Origin: JBCCMQ01 sp039026235
GTDB taxonomy: Bacteria; Pseudomonadota; Alphaproteobacteria; Rhodobacterales; Rhodobacteraceae
Direction: 5' to 3'
Length of the DNA: 64,000 bases
Assembly (NCBI GenBank): GCA_039026235.1
Contig: JBCCMQ010000007.1
Location: 103,555 to 167,554, forward strand
The notes under the pieces were generated by a model. It searched no databases and was not told the origin of the DNA. It was given only the letters and a program-made list of their open reading frames with translations. Below are positions 8,008 to 15,895 of the stretch, in pieces; within the stretch, counting starts at the first letter, position 1, and each line of letters starts with the position of its first letter. A program made the translations under genes and the position numbers.

Positions 8008-9355
8008 CTGGCTAAGCAAAATCCCGGAAGCGGCGCGTCACTATCTGGAAGGACGGCGGCTGGACGAGGTCGAATGCATCATCTCGGATCTTCCGGGCAT
8101 TGCCCGAGGGAAGGCCGTGCCCGCGTCCAAGTTTGAGCGGCAAAGCCGGTTCCACCTTCCCAATTCGATCTTTTACCAAACGATCACCGGCGGCTGGGCC
8201 GATGTGAAGGACGGAGTGGGTTACACCGAACCGGACATGACGCTGGTGCCTGATTTTTCGACCGCAACTGCTGCTCCATGGACCGCTGACTGGACGCTTC
8301 AGGTAATCCATGACGCATTTGATGGTGAAGGAAACTCGGTTCCTCTGGCACCCCGGAGCGTGCTTAAGCGGGTTGTGGCAGCCTATGAAGCCGAGGGTCT
8401 GACGCCCGTCGTCGCCCCCGAGATGGAGTTCTTTCTGGTAGCCCGCAACGTCGATCCGGCAAAATCGATTGAGGCAATGATGGGGCGTTCGGGACGTCCG
8501 GCCGCAGCGCGGCAGGCATATTCGCTGTCTGCAGTTGACGAATACGGGCCGGTTATCGACGACATCTACGACTTTGCCGAAGCGCAGGGCTTTGAGATTG
8601 ACGGGATCACCCAGGAAGGCGGTGCAGGACAGGTGGAAATCAATCTCAGGCACGGCAACCCTGTACGGCTTGCCGACGAGATCTTTTTCTTTAAGCGTCT
8701 GATCCGGGAAGCTGCGCTGCGCCATAACTGTTTTGCGACTTTCATGGCCAAACCGATCGAAGGTGAGCCAGGCAGCGCCATGCACATCCACCATTCGGTT
8801 CTGGATGCTGGCGGCGCAAACGTGTTTTCGGGTCCGCAGGGCGGCGAAACTGACGCGTTCTATTTCTTTCTGGGTGGTCTGCAGGCGCATCTGCCTTCGG
8901 CAATGGCTTTAATCGCCCCTTACGTTAACAGCTATCGCCGCTACGTGCGGGACTTTGCTGCGCCGGTGAACCTGGAGTGGGGACGCGATAACCGGACCAC
9001 GGGTTTGCGCATTCCCCTGTCCGAACCGGACGCGCGGCGCATTGAGAACCGGCTTGCCGGCATGGACTGCAATCCATATCTGGGCATTGCCGCGTCCTTG
9101 GCCTGCGGGCTCATTGGTATTCGCCAGGGGCTTCGGCCCAGCCGTGCGTACCGCGGCGAAGCCTATGACGCCGAAGAAGCCGTTCCGCGAGACCTCGGCG
9201 CTGCTCTGGATCTCTTGGAGAGTGCAACAGAACTTCACGCCTTGCTAGGCCGAGAGTTCGCCCAAGTCTACTCGCTCGTCAAACGTGCGGAATTTGAAGA
9301 GTTTCTTCAGGTCATCAGCCCATGGGAACGCGAGCATCTCTTGCTCAACGTATGA
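8000..9355 (+). CDS. Glutamine synthetase family ligase (PuuA-like, gamma-glutamyl-amine synthetase)
   Basis: 451 residues from ATG 8000, which overlaps the amidotransferase end; the frame is open further upstream but this start is coupled. Glutamine synthetase motifs are present: EMEFFLV, EGGAGQVEINL, KPIEGEPGSAMHIH and the ATP/phosphate-binding NRTTGLRIP. The short N-terminal beta-grasp (ECIISDLPGIARGKAVP) is typical of the gamma-glutamylpolyamine synthetase branch rather than nitrogen-assimilating GlnA. It likely joins glutamate to an imported amine using ATP, feeding the adjacent oxidase. The substrate is not determined by sequence. Confidence 0.88.
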   Translation: MGDWLSKIPEAARHYLEGRRLDEVECIISDLPGIARGKAVPASKFERQSRFHLPNSIFYQTITGGWADVKDGVGYTEPDMTLVPDFSTATAAPWTADWTLQVIHDAFDGEGNSVPLAPRSVLKRVVAAYEAEGLTPVVAPEMEFFLVARNVDPAKSIEAMMGRSGRPAAARQAYSLSAVDEYGPVIDDIYDFAEAQGFEIDGITQEGGAGQVEINLRHGNPVRLADEIFFFKRLIREAALRHNCFATFMAKPIEGEPGSAMHIHHSVLDAGGANVFSGPQGGETDAFYFFLGGLQAHLPSAMALIAPYVNSYRRYVRDFAAPVNLEWGRDNRTTGLRIPLSEPDARRIENRLAGMDCNPYLGIAASLACGLIGIRQGLRPSRAYRGEAYDAEEAVPRDLGAALDLLESATELHALLGREFAQVYSLVKRAEFEEFLQVISPWEREHLLLNV

Positions 9356-10647
9356 ACTTGCTCGATGCGAATGATGCGGCCGGCACCTACCCCCCGAGCT
9401 GGTATGCAGACAGGACGCCGCCACTGCCCCGATTTTCATCGCTTGAAGGCGAACGCAGGGCCGATGTTTGCGTTGTCGGGGCGGGATACACCGGCTTGCA
9501 TGCGGCTTTGCGCCTTGCCGCGTCCGGGCTCGACGTCGCGTTGGTCGAGGCCCAGCGCGTCGGCTTTGGAGCGTCGGGGCGCAATGGAGGTCAGGTTGGA
9601 TCGGGTCAGCGGCAGGATCAGGCATGGCTCGAAGATCATTTCGGAAAGACCGTGGCACATCAGCTTTGGGATATCGCGGAAAGCGCTAAGGCCCTTACCC
9701 GTTCCACCGCAGCCAAGCTGACCGTCGACTGCGAGATTACCCCGGGCATCGCGCACGCATGCTCCAGCAAGAAGAGCGCTGAGGCGGAACACCGCTATGC
9801 CGAGAAACTCAAAACCGACTATGGCTACTCCGAGCTGGACTGCTTGGGCTGCGACGACTTTCGCGCTGTGGTTCTGTCAAAACGGTATCATGGAGGCACC
9901 ATAGATCGAGGTGCTTTTCACCTTAATCCGCTCGCCTACGTCTTGGGTCTTGCCCGGCATGCCGCCGACAGCGGCGTCCAGATCTACGAAAACACTCGTG
10001 CCGTTGAAATCGGCCCGGGTTCGGTACTATGCGACCGCGGTAGGGTCAGGGCGGAAAACATCATCATTGCGGCCAACGGCTACCTGGGCAAGCTGGAAAA
10101 CAAAACTGCGGCGCATGTGCTGCCGATTAACAGTTTTGTCATAGCGACCGAGCCACTTGGCGTCCGCGGCAAACAGATCTTGGCAAAACCGATTGCCGTT
10201 GCGGATGACAAGTTTGTGGTCAATTACTTCCGGCAGGCAGCCGACAGCAGGCTGCTTTTCGGCGGCGGCGAGAACTACGGATACCGGTTTCCGCGCAATA
10301 TCGCCCGACGCGTAAGGCCATCCCTTGAAGCCGTATTCCCACAACTGGCAAATGTTCACATTACCCATGCATGGGGCGGCACGCTTGCTGTAACACGCAC
10401 CCGACTGCCCTATTTGGGTCGTAGCCAGGACGGCGTCTGGTCTGCCGGCGGGTTTTCAGGTCACGGCGTCGCCATGGCCGGTCTCGCCGGTCATGCCATT
10501 GCCGAGGCCATTCTGGGCGAAGGAAGAACCTTCGATGTATTCGAGCGCATACAGCCGCCGCCATTTCCAGGGGGTCCTCTGTCGCGTCATCCACTGCTGG
10601 TGGCTGCAATGCTCTGGTTCGCGCTTCGCGACAGGTTGTCAATTTAG
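9352..10647 (+). CDS. FAD-dependent oxidoreductase, gamma-glutamylputrescine oxidase-like (PuuB/DAO family)
   Basis: 431 residues from ATG 9352, which overlaps the ligase stop (ATGA); ATG 9322 is an alternative. The dinucleotide-binding GAGYTGLHAALRLA motif starts near residue 42, followed by VEAQRVGFGASGRNGGQ, the flavin-binding block characteristic of PuuB-like DAO-family amine oxidases. The C-terminal GGTLAVTRTRLPYLG and GFSGHGVAMAG segments complete the FAD site. It probably oxidises a gamma-glutamylated amine to the aldehyde with ammonia and H2O2 release. No aldehyde dehydrogenase is encoded next to it, so that step must lie elsewhere. Confidence 0.9.
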   Translation: MNLLDANDAAGTYPPSWYADRTPPLPRFSSLEGERRADVCVVGAGYTGLHAALRLAASGLDVALVEAQRVGFGASGRNGGQVGSGQRQDQAWLEDHFGKTVAHQLWDIAESAKALTRSTAAKLTVDCEITPGIAHACSSKKSAEAEHRYAEKLKTDYGYSELDCLGCDDFRAVVLSKRYHGGTIDRGAFHLNPLAYVLGLARHAADSGVQIYENTRAVEIGPGSVLCDRGRVRAENIIIAANGYLGKLENKTAAHVLPINSFVIATEPLGVRGKQILAKPIAVADDKFVVNYFRQAADSRLLFGGGENYGYRFPRNIARRVRPSLEAVFPQLANVHITHAWGGTLAVTRTRLPYLGRSQDGVWSAGGFSGHGVAMAGLAGHAIAEAILGEGRTFDVFERIQPPPFPGGPLSRHPLLVAAMLWFALRDRLSI

Positions 10648-10648
10648 G

Positions 10649-10682
10649 GGGCGTACGGCACCGAAGCACCGTACGCCGCTTT
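10649..10682 (+). terminator. Intrinsic terminator of the amine-uptake/gamma-glutamyl operon
   Basis: A perfect 9-bp stem (GGCGTACGG with CCGTACGCC, 10-base loop) begins 2 bases after the oxidase stop and is followed by GCTTTA. It sits between two convergent genes and may serve both strands. Confidence 0.7.
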
Positions 10683-10699
10683 ACCATGTAATCAAACCG

Positions 10700-11194
10700 C
10701 TAGCCGCTTTGCGTCGCGATGCATTCGCGTGTCTTTGCAATGGCAGCGCCGATACCGGAGACGTCGACGGTGTACTGGTTTTCTTCACCAGGAAACATAG
10801 TGAGATCAGATTGGTCGGACAGCGCTTCGGCGAATGCCGGATTGGCCGTATAGACGACACCGCCATCATACTGGGCTTGTCTGTTTCCGATGCTGTAGCC
10901 TTCGTAGTTTGTACCATCTATCTGGAACACGATACGATTTGCATCATTCGTTTCAATGCCGACATCTTCGTTTGCATAAAGCGCCAGGAAACCAAACTCA
11001 TCGCCTTGCTTTGGCTGGCCTAGCTGAAACACCCAACCGTCGGGCTGAACACGCTCGGCAAAACAGCCAAGGGTGGCGTTGTTTACATAAACCGTCCATC
11101 CGGATTCGATGGCATAACGGGTCGCTTGTGCCGAGGCACTGGTGGCCCCAATCGCGGCAACGACCGTCAGAACGGCAACATTTCTTGCGAACAT
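10700..11194 (-). CDS. Secreted protein of unknown function
   Basis: I do not recognise this protein. ATG 11194 follows a good GGGAG ribosome site and opens a Sec signal peptide (MFARNVAVLTVVAAIGATSASAQ); the frame continues upstream to 11278 without such signals. The mature part, about 142 residues, contains two cysteines (in LGCFAERV and KTRECIA) that could pair in the periplasm, and an aromatic-rich middle (DGWVFQLG, EFGFLALYANED). It looks like the small periplasmic proteins common in Rhodobacterales with no assigned role. It is monocistronic and convergent with the amine operon. Confidence 0.7.
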   Translation of the reverse strand: MFARNVAVLTVVAAIGATSASAQATRYAIESGWTVYVNNATLGCFAERVQPDGWVFQLGQPKQGDEFGFLALYANEDVGIETNDANRIVFQIDGTNYEGYSIGNRQAQYDGGVVYTANPAFAEALSDQSDLTMFPGEENQYTVDVSGIGAAIAKTRECIATQSG

Positions 11195-11496
11195 TACTTT
11201 TCTCCCTGTCGATTTTTGTGCGAACTGCGACCAGGCATTTTTGAATACCGGTCGCCACATAAAAAGAGCACGATTCAATGCCCTCGTCTAACGAAAGTTT
11301 TGTGCAGGAATGCGCCCCATGCGCGAGGTTGCACCCGTAAACTGCCCATATTCATGGGTTTTTAGTGTTGCAGGCGTACGACCCGGAAGCTGTATCAATC
11401 TAGTCTCAGGATGACTGCGACGCGTTTTTTCCGGATGTGCTTTCCACTTCGTCTGAGGTAGCATATGTGAAGAGAACACTACCAAATCGAGGCGAC
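11195..11496. other. Intergenic region between divergent genes, about 300 bases
   Basis: No coding sequence that I can support. It must hold the promoters of the secreted-protein gene (minus) and the aminotransferase gene (plus). I see no convincing operator or RNA structure. Confidence 0.5.
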
Positions 11497-12687
11497 ATGG
11501 CAGACGCACCTAACACCTACGACGCCGAGCCAATTCCAGAAGCTGCCCGGGAAGAAATCGACAGACTACTGAATTCAGGGGATCTTTTCCGGTACACTGC
11601 ACCAGAAAATGCGCCGGTCTCTCTTCTAGAAGCGGAATTTGCCGAGGTTATGGGCACGCGTTTCGCCCTTGCCGTCTCAAGCTGCTCAGCTGCGATTTTC
11701 CTGTCACTGCGGGCCCTCGGACTGCCCGAGGGTGCGAAAGTTGCGATCCCCGCGTTCACCTTTGCCGCCGTTCCATCAGCAATTGTACACGCAGGATTGA
11801 CACCTGTGCTGTCGGAAGTCGATGACAGCCTTAGGCTGAATATCGCCGACTTCGAAACGAAGCTGGATCAGGGCGTTTCGGCAGTTCTGATCAGCCACAT
11901 GCGCGGCCACACATCCGACATGGATGCGATTATGCGACTTGCGGCAGCGCGCGACCTACCTGTCATCGAAGATGCTGCACATTCTTTGGGCACATTGTGG
12001 GACGGCAGGACCGTCGGAACGATCGGCAGCATGGGCTGTTTTTCGTTTCAGTCCTACAAGCTGGTCAATGCGGGCGAAGGTGGCATCCTGATTACCGACG
12101 ATGAGGATTTGATTGCCAAGGCTGTGATCATGTCCGGTGCCTACGAGCATAACTGGAAAAAGCACGCCACGATCGCACGCCGGTGCGAGCACTGGCAGAA
12201 CCGCCTGCCGCTTTATAACATGCGCATGAACAATCTTTCCGCTGCTGTGATCCGACCCCAGCTTCCGTTTATCGAAAAAAGGGTCAGCGACGGACGGCGA
12301 AACCACGACTATGTCGCAGCCGCGTTGAACGCGTCACCGTGGATGCACGTGCCACCGCCGCTAGAGAAAGAACTGCGCGCTCCGGATTCGATCCAGTTCC
12401 TTCTTGAAGGCATGACCGAAGATGAAATCAAGTCTTTCGCTTTGGCGGCGAAGAAGCGGGGTGTGTCGGTTCAGGTCTTCGGAATGTCGCAGAACAATGC
12501 GCGGGCTTTCTGGAATTGGCAGTTTCTTGGCGACGTCCCCGAACTAGAGCTAACCCGGAACATGCTGATGAGGACGTGCGATGTACGTCTTCCGGCGCGG
12601 TTGACCAGATCGGAGCTCGACTTCGTTGCCGCTGCGCTGTGCGGCGCCGCAACTGACGTCAAAGGACCTTCGCAGGCGGTGGCTTAG
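11497..12687 (+). CDS. DegT/DnrJ/EryC1/StrS family PLP-dependent aminotransferase
   Basis: 396 residues from ATG 11497, placed behind a GAGG site; an upstream in-frame extension to 11437 exists but has no ribosome site. The PLP-binding lysine is in FSFQSYKLVNAGEGG (Lys188), the cofactor aspartate in VIEDAAHSLG, and the substrate loop in ISHMRGH. The family transfers amino groups onto keto-sugars or related cyclitols. No other sugar-nucleotide genes are near, so the substrate is unknown. It ends 27 bases before the convergent phaR. Confidence 0.88.
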   Translation: MADAPNTYDAEPIPEAAREEIDRLLNSGDLFRYTAPENAPVSLLEAEFAEVMGTRFALAVSSCSAAIFLSLRALGLPEGAKVAIPAFTFAAVPSAIVHAGLTPVLSEVDDSLRLNIADFETKLDQGVSAVLISHMRGHTSDMDAIMRLAAARDLPVIEDAAHSLGTLWDGRTVGTIGSMGCFSFQSYKLVNAGEGGILITDDEDLIAKAVIMSGAYEHNWKKHATIARRCEHWQNRLPLYNMRMNNLSAAVIRPQLPFIEKRVSDGRRNHDYVAAALNASPWMHVPPPLEKELRAPDSIQFLLEGMTEDEIKSFALAAKKRGVSVQVFGMSQNNARAFWNWQFLGDVPELELTRNMLMRTCDVRLPARLTRSELDFVAAALCGAATDVKGPSQAVA

Positions 12688-12714
12688 CGCCGCCGCCGGC
12701 GGCTGCCCAAGCTG

Positions 12715-13269
12715 CTATTTCTTGATCTTTTCCAGTTGCGACTGAAGCTCGCTAAGTTGCTTACGTATTGAGTCCAGATCGTCTGAAGCTGCCGGTTCTT
12801 CAGAAGATGGCTGGGTACTCCATGGCCCGGCCATACCTCCAGTCATCGCCTTGACGAAAGCCTGCTGTTGGGCCCGCATCGCCTCAAAGCCCGGCATGGC
12901 CGCCATCGGGTTTGGCATTGCCGCCATATTCTCAAGCATCTTGGATTGGCCGTCGCGTAGCATCTCGAAGGATGCCGCAAGAAACTGCGGCACAACGCTT
13001 TGGGCTTGGGTCGAATAGCTTCTAACTAGATCCGTCAGGACATTGATCGGCAGGACGTTTTCGCCCCGGCTTTCATGTTCAGCGATGATCTGAAGAAGGT
13101 ATTGCCGGGTAAGATCGTCGCCGCTTTTCAGATCCACGATCTGGACGTCGCGGCCTGCGCGGATGAACCCGGCGATATCTTCAAGCGTCACATAATCGCT
13201 GGTCTCGGTATTGTAGAGGCGCCGGCTAGCGTATCTTTTGATCAGCAGCGTATTTTGGTCGTCGGCCAC
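12715..13269 (-). CDS. phaR: PhaR, polyhydroxyalkanoate synthesis repressor
   Basis: 184 residues. The N-terminal DNA-binding domain (PHB_acc_N) reads KRYASRRLYNTETSDYVTLEDI at residues 10-31 and continues with the PHB accumulation regulatory domain (QYLLQIIAEHES, then the helical region); the tail is a predicted coiled coil (LRKQLSELQSQLEKIKK-like). PhaR binds PHA granules and, when granules are absent, represses phasin and its own gene. It lies downstream of phaP in the same orientation, behind a terminator. A TTGCAGTGCAG element 14-24 bases upstream of its start fits autoregulation. Confidence 0.93.
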   Translation of the reverse strand: MADDQNTLLIKRYASRRLYNTETSDYVTLEDIAGFIRAGRDVQIVDLKSGDDLTRQYLLQIIAEHESRGENVLPINVLTDLVRSYSTQAQSVVPQFLAASFEMLRDGQSKMLENMAAMPNPMAAMPGFEAMRAQQQAFVKAMTGGMAGPWSTQPSSEEPAASDDLDSIRKQLSELQSQLEKIKK

Positions 13270-13282
13270 GTGCAGCTTCCTT

Positions 13283-13293
13283 TTGCAGTGCAG
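13283..13293. promoter_or_regulatory. Probable PhaR operator upstream of phaR
   Basis: TTGCAGTGCAG matches the published PhaR consensus CTGC-N3/4-GCAG with one mismatch in the first half-site. It lies 14-24 bases before the phaR start codon, as expected for autorepression. Confidence 0.55.
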
Positions 13294-13311
13294 CGGACCT
13301 TAAGACAGCCA

Positions 13312-13351
13312 ATCGGAAAACAAAAGCAAAAGGGCGAGCCGAGGCTCGCCC
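13312..13351 (-). terminator. Intrinsic terminator downstream of phaP
   Basis: On the minus strand an 8-bp G+C-rich stem (GGGCGAGC with GCTCGCCC) is followed by TTTTGCTTTTGTTTT. It lies between phaP and phaR, so phaP can be made as an abundant monocistronic message. Confidence 0.85.
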
Positions 13352-13402
13352 GTATCAGGTCACCGCGCCAGGGAGGACGGCGCAAGCCCGATAAATGCGA
13401 TG

Positions 13403-13846
13403 TTACTTCGCTGAGGCCTTTTTGGCGGCGGCGGTTACTTCTGCGGTTGCTTTTTTAACCGCGGCAGTCGCATCTTCGCTCATGTCTTTGCCAGCTGCCA
13501 AGAGAAGTTCAACGGTTTCCATTTGAACTTTCTTCGCAATTTCAGCGAAGGCTGCCATCTTTTCAGCGGCGACTTCGGCTTGAGCCGAGGCAAAGTCTGT
13601 CATTGCCTTGGTGTAGTCTGCCGGGTCTTCTTTAGCTTGGGATACGGAACCGATTTTCGACAGTGTCGCCTTGGTCCAATCCGAAGAAACCTCGGTTGAC
13701 TTTTCGGCGGCTTCCAGAGCAACAGCCGACATCTTTTCGCCCAGGGCGGCCTGAGTCTTAAAGGCATCCTGAAGGGCACTCATGTCGACCGGGAAAGCTC
13801 CCATAAAGTCGTTGAACGCTTTCGTGTAATCTTGTGCTTTCGCCAT
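13403..13846 (-). CDS. phaP: Phasin, PHA granule-associated protein
   Basis: 147 residues from ATG 13846 (MAKAQDYTKAFNDF); the frame extends upstream to 13966 but that would run through the PhaR boxes. The protein is almost entirely amphipathic helix and alanine/lysine/glutamate-rich, with a C-terminal A/K-rich tail (KKATAEVTAAAKKASAK), as in alphaproteobacterial phasins that coat PHB granules. Two PhaR operators lie 77-123 bases upstream, and a strong terminator follows, so expression is expected to rise when granules titrate PhaR. Confidence 0.88.
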   Translation of the reverse strand: MAKAQDYTKAFNDFMGAFPVDMSALQDAFKTQAALGEKMSAVALEAAEKSTEVSSDWTKATLSKIGSVSQAKEDPADYTKAMTDFASAQAEVAAEKMAAFAEIAKKVQMETVELLLAAGKDMSEDATAAVKKATAEVTAAAKKASAK

Positions 13847-13922
13847 TTTCTCAATCCTTAGGGTGCGGACAATTTCTGCGGTGGCCCCTGCCTTAGCCGC
13901 CTGTCTCGTGCGCCGTATATGA

Positions 13923-13939
13923 ATGCTGCGCCGCAGCAT
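13923..13939. promoter_or_regulatory. PhaR operator 1 upstream of phaP (17-bp palindrome)
   Basis: A palindrome centred on CTGC-GCC-GCAG matches the known PhaR site CTGC-N3/4-GCAG exactly and extends two further bases on each side. It lies in the phaC-phaP gap, upstream of phaP. Confidence 0.8.
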
Positions 13940-13952
13940 TTCAACCCTTTTT

Positions 13953-13963
13953 CTGCAGTGCAG
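13953..13963. promoter_or_regulatory. PhaR operator 2 upstream of phaP
   Basis: CTGC-AGT-GCAG is a second exact match to the PhaR consensus, 27 bases centre-to-centre from operator 1, so both may be occupied on nearby helical faces. Confidence 0.8.
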
Positions 13964-13971
13964 CAAAAAAA

Positions 13972-15765
13972 TTATGCGCTTGGTTTCTTCACAACATATG
14001 TGCCCGGTGCCGCGGCCAAGGTCGGAAAATCTGCACTGCCGGGTTGGCGGGACGGAACCTTATTCCCAGAACGCGATCTTAGCCATTTCTCCCAGCGCGG
14101 CCACCAGGATCCGTCGTGTCGGACCGCATTCTCCAACCAATCGTTGGCGCTGGTCAACTTGGCGTCAGAGGTGTAATGCCCATACTTTTTCTTGCTTGGC
14201 GGATTGACGATACCGGCGATGTGGCCGGATTCTGACAAAATGAATGTCTTCGACCGGCTACCCATCTGACGCACGCCTTCAAAGCTCGTTTTCCACGCAG
14301 CGATGTGATCGGTCTCGCATGCAATGGCGCAAACCGGCACTTTGACATCGGCGATCCTAACCGTCGTGCCTAGGACAGTGTAACCTTCGCGCGCCAGTTC
14401 ATTTGCCTGGCAAAGTGCCCGCAGATATTCGACCGTCATGGTCGCGGGCAGGTTTGTGCTGTCGCCGTTCCAGTAGAGCAGATCAAATGCGGGTGGCGAC
14501 TTTCCCAGCAGATAGTTGCGGATCGCCGGGCTGTAGATCAGATCGTTTGACCTCAGATAAGAGAACGTGCGGCTCATGAAAAGCGAATGCAGAATGCCCT
14601 TTTCTTCAGCCTCAGCCGCAATGCCTTCGAGAAAGTCATCGGACAGAAAAACACCCATCTCGCCCTGGTCTTCAAAGTCGGTAAGCGTGGTAAAAAAAGT
14701 CGCCGATTTGATGGTTTTGTCACCGCTCTTTTCAAGCAGACCTAGCGTCAGCGACAGCATCGTGCCGGCGATGCAATAGCCAATAGCATTGACCTGCTTT
14801 TCGCCGGTTATGGCTTTAACGGCATCCAAAACCTCCAGATACCCCTCGCGCACATAGTCATTGATGCCGACGTCCGCGTACGAGATGTCGGGGTTTACCC
14901 AGGACACGACAAAAAGCGTGTAGCCCTGATCAACAATCCACTTGATAAGTGAATTTTCGGGACGAAGATCGAGGATATAGAACTTATTGATCCAGGGCGG
15001 AAAGATGATCAGCGGTGTCTTCTGCACGGTTTCAGTCGACGGCGCGTACTGAATAAGCTCTAGCATACGGTTGCGAAAAACGACCGAGCCGGGCGTTGTT
15101 GCAAGGTTCTCGCCGACTGCAAAGGCACTTTCGTCACAGAGCGAAACCATAAACTCGCCATCGTTGGCTTCGATGTCGCGCACGAGGTTCTCCAGCCCGT
15201 CGACCAACGACTGCCCGTCCGTTTCAACAGCGCGGGACAGAGCCTCGGGGTTGGTGCCCAGAAAATTCGTGGGCGAGAATATATCGATGATCTGCTGCGT
15301 GAAGAACTCCACGCGCTGTTTATCCCGTTCCGAGAGCCCTTCAAGGTCTTGGAACATGCCAGAGATCGCGTCGGACGACAGCAGGTACTGTTGTTTAATG
15401 TAGTTGAAGTAGGGATGACTGTCCCAAAGCGGGTTGGCAAAACGCCGGTCCGTCGGTCCAGTGTTTTTGGGCGGCTGCAACCTACCCTCTTTTAGGGCCT
15501 GCTGCGCCTCAACGTAGTGGGTAAGTGCCTTGCCCCAGTAACCGACCTGGTGCTCGATGATCTTGGCGGGGTTAGCCAAGCTTTCTGCCATATAGGCGGT
15601 TGCCGCCTTAACGAATACGTCATGGCCCGGGCCCTGAAGGCTTGGTCGGACAGATTTTTTCTGTGAGAGCGCGCCAACCAAGCGCTGCGACAACTCTTCA
15701 ACGCGGGCGAGATTCGCCTGTAGTTTTCCAAGATCATCAGAGGTTTGGTCTTCGTCGGTTGTCAT
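13972..15765 (-). CDS. phaC: Class I poly(3-hydroxyalkanoate) synthase
   Basis: 597 residues. The lipase-like box GYCIAGT contains the catalytic Cys331; the Asp and His partners are in the CETDHIAAW and ESGHIAGI segments. The N-terminal PhaC_N domain (ANPAKIIEHQVGYWGKAL) and length are those of class I synthases, which polymerise short-chain 3-hydroxyacyl-CoA without a PhaE/PhaR subunit. It heads a phaC-phaP-phaR group and is divergent from the depolymerase gene phaZ. A PhaR-like box lies in the shared promoter gap. Confidence 0.96.
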   Translation of the reverse strand: MTTDEDQTSDDLGKLQANLARVEELSQRLVGALSQKKSVRPSLQGPGHDVFVKAATAYMAESLANPAKIIEHQVGYWGKALTHYVEAQQALKEGRLQPPKNTGPTDRRFANPLWDSHPYFNYIKQQYLLSSDAISGMFQDLEGLSERDKQRVEFFTQQIIDIFSPTNFLGTNPEALSRAVETDGQSLVDGLENLVRDIEANDGEFMVSLCDESAFAVGENLATTPGSVVFRNRMLELIQYAPSTETVQKTPLIIFPPWINKFYILDLRPENSLIKWIVDQGYTLFVVSWVNPDISYADVGINDYVREGYLEVLDAVKAITGEKQVNAIGYCIAGTMLSLTLGLLEKSGDKTIKSATFFTTLTDFEDQGEMGVFLSDDFLEGIAAEAEEKGILHSLFMSRTFSYLRSNDLIYSPAIRNYLLGKSPPAFDLLYWNGDSTNLPATMTVEYLRALCQANELAREGYTVLGTTVRIADVKVPVCAIACETDHIAAWKTSFEGVRQMGSRSKTFILSESGHIAGIVNPPSKKKYGHYTSDAKLTSANDWLENAVRHDGSWWPRWEKWLRSRSGNKVPSRQPGSADFPTLAAAPGTYVVKKPSA

Positions 15766-15789
15766 TGATCCCTCATTGATCTAGAGTCT

Positions 15790-15801
15790 TTGCACTTGCA
15801 G
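15790..15801. promoter_or_regulatory. Possible PhaR site in the phaC/phaZ promoter gap
   Basis: TTGC-ACTT-GCAG matches CTGC-N4-GCAG with one mismatch. It is 25 bases upstream of phaC and about 95 upstream of phaZ, so it could coordinate synthesis and breakdown. Confidence 0.45.
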
Positions 15802-15895
15802 CATAAACTCGTCCGCGCCACGTGGGAGGCGGTTCCGCAAGGCGGTGTTTTGCTCCGGAGCAGGTTTAGCATAAGGAGTGTGCGCTTTGCGGTAC

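Noticed and set aside
8012..8890. 292-residue minus-strand frame opposite the PuuA-like gene
   Set aside because: Antisense shadow; the plus frame holds all glutamine synthetase motifs.
12688..12714. G+C-rich inverted repeat GCCGCCG/CGGCGGC between the aminotransferase gene and phaR
   Set aside because: Too short a loop and no T-run on either strand; not convincing as a terminator.
15060..15440. Frame on the minus strand within phaC
   Set aside because: Alternative frame of phaC with no independent evidence.
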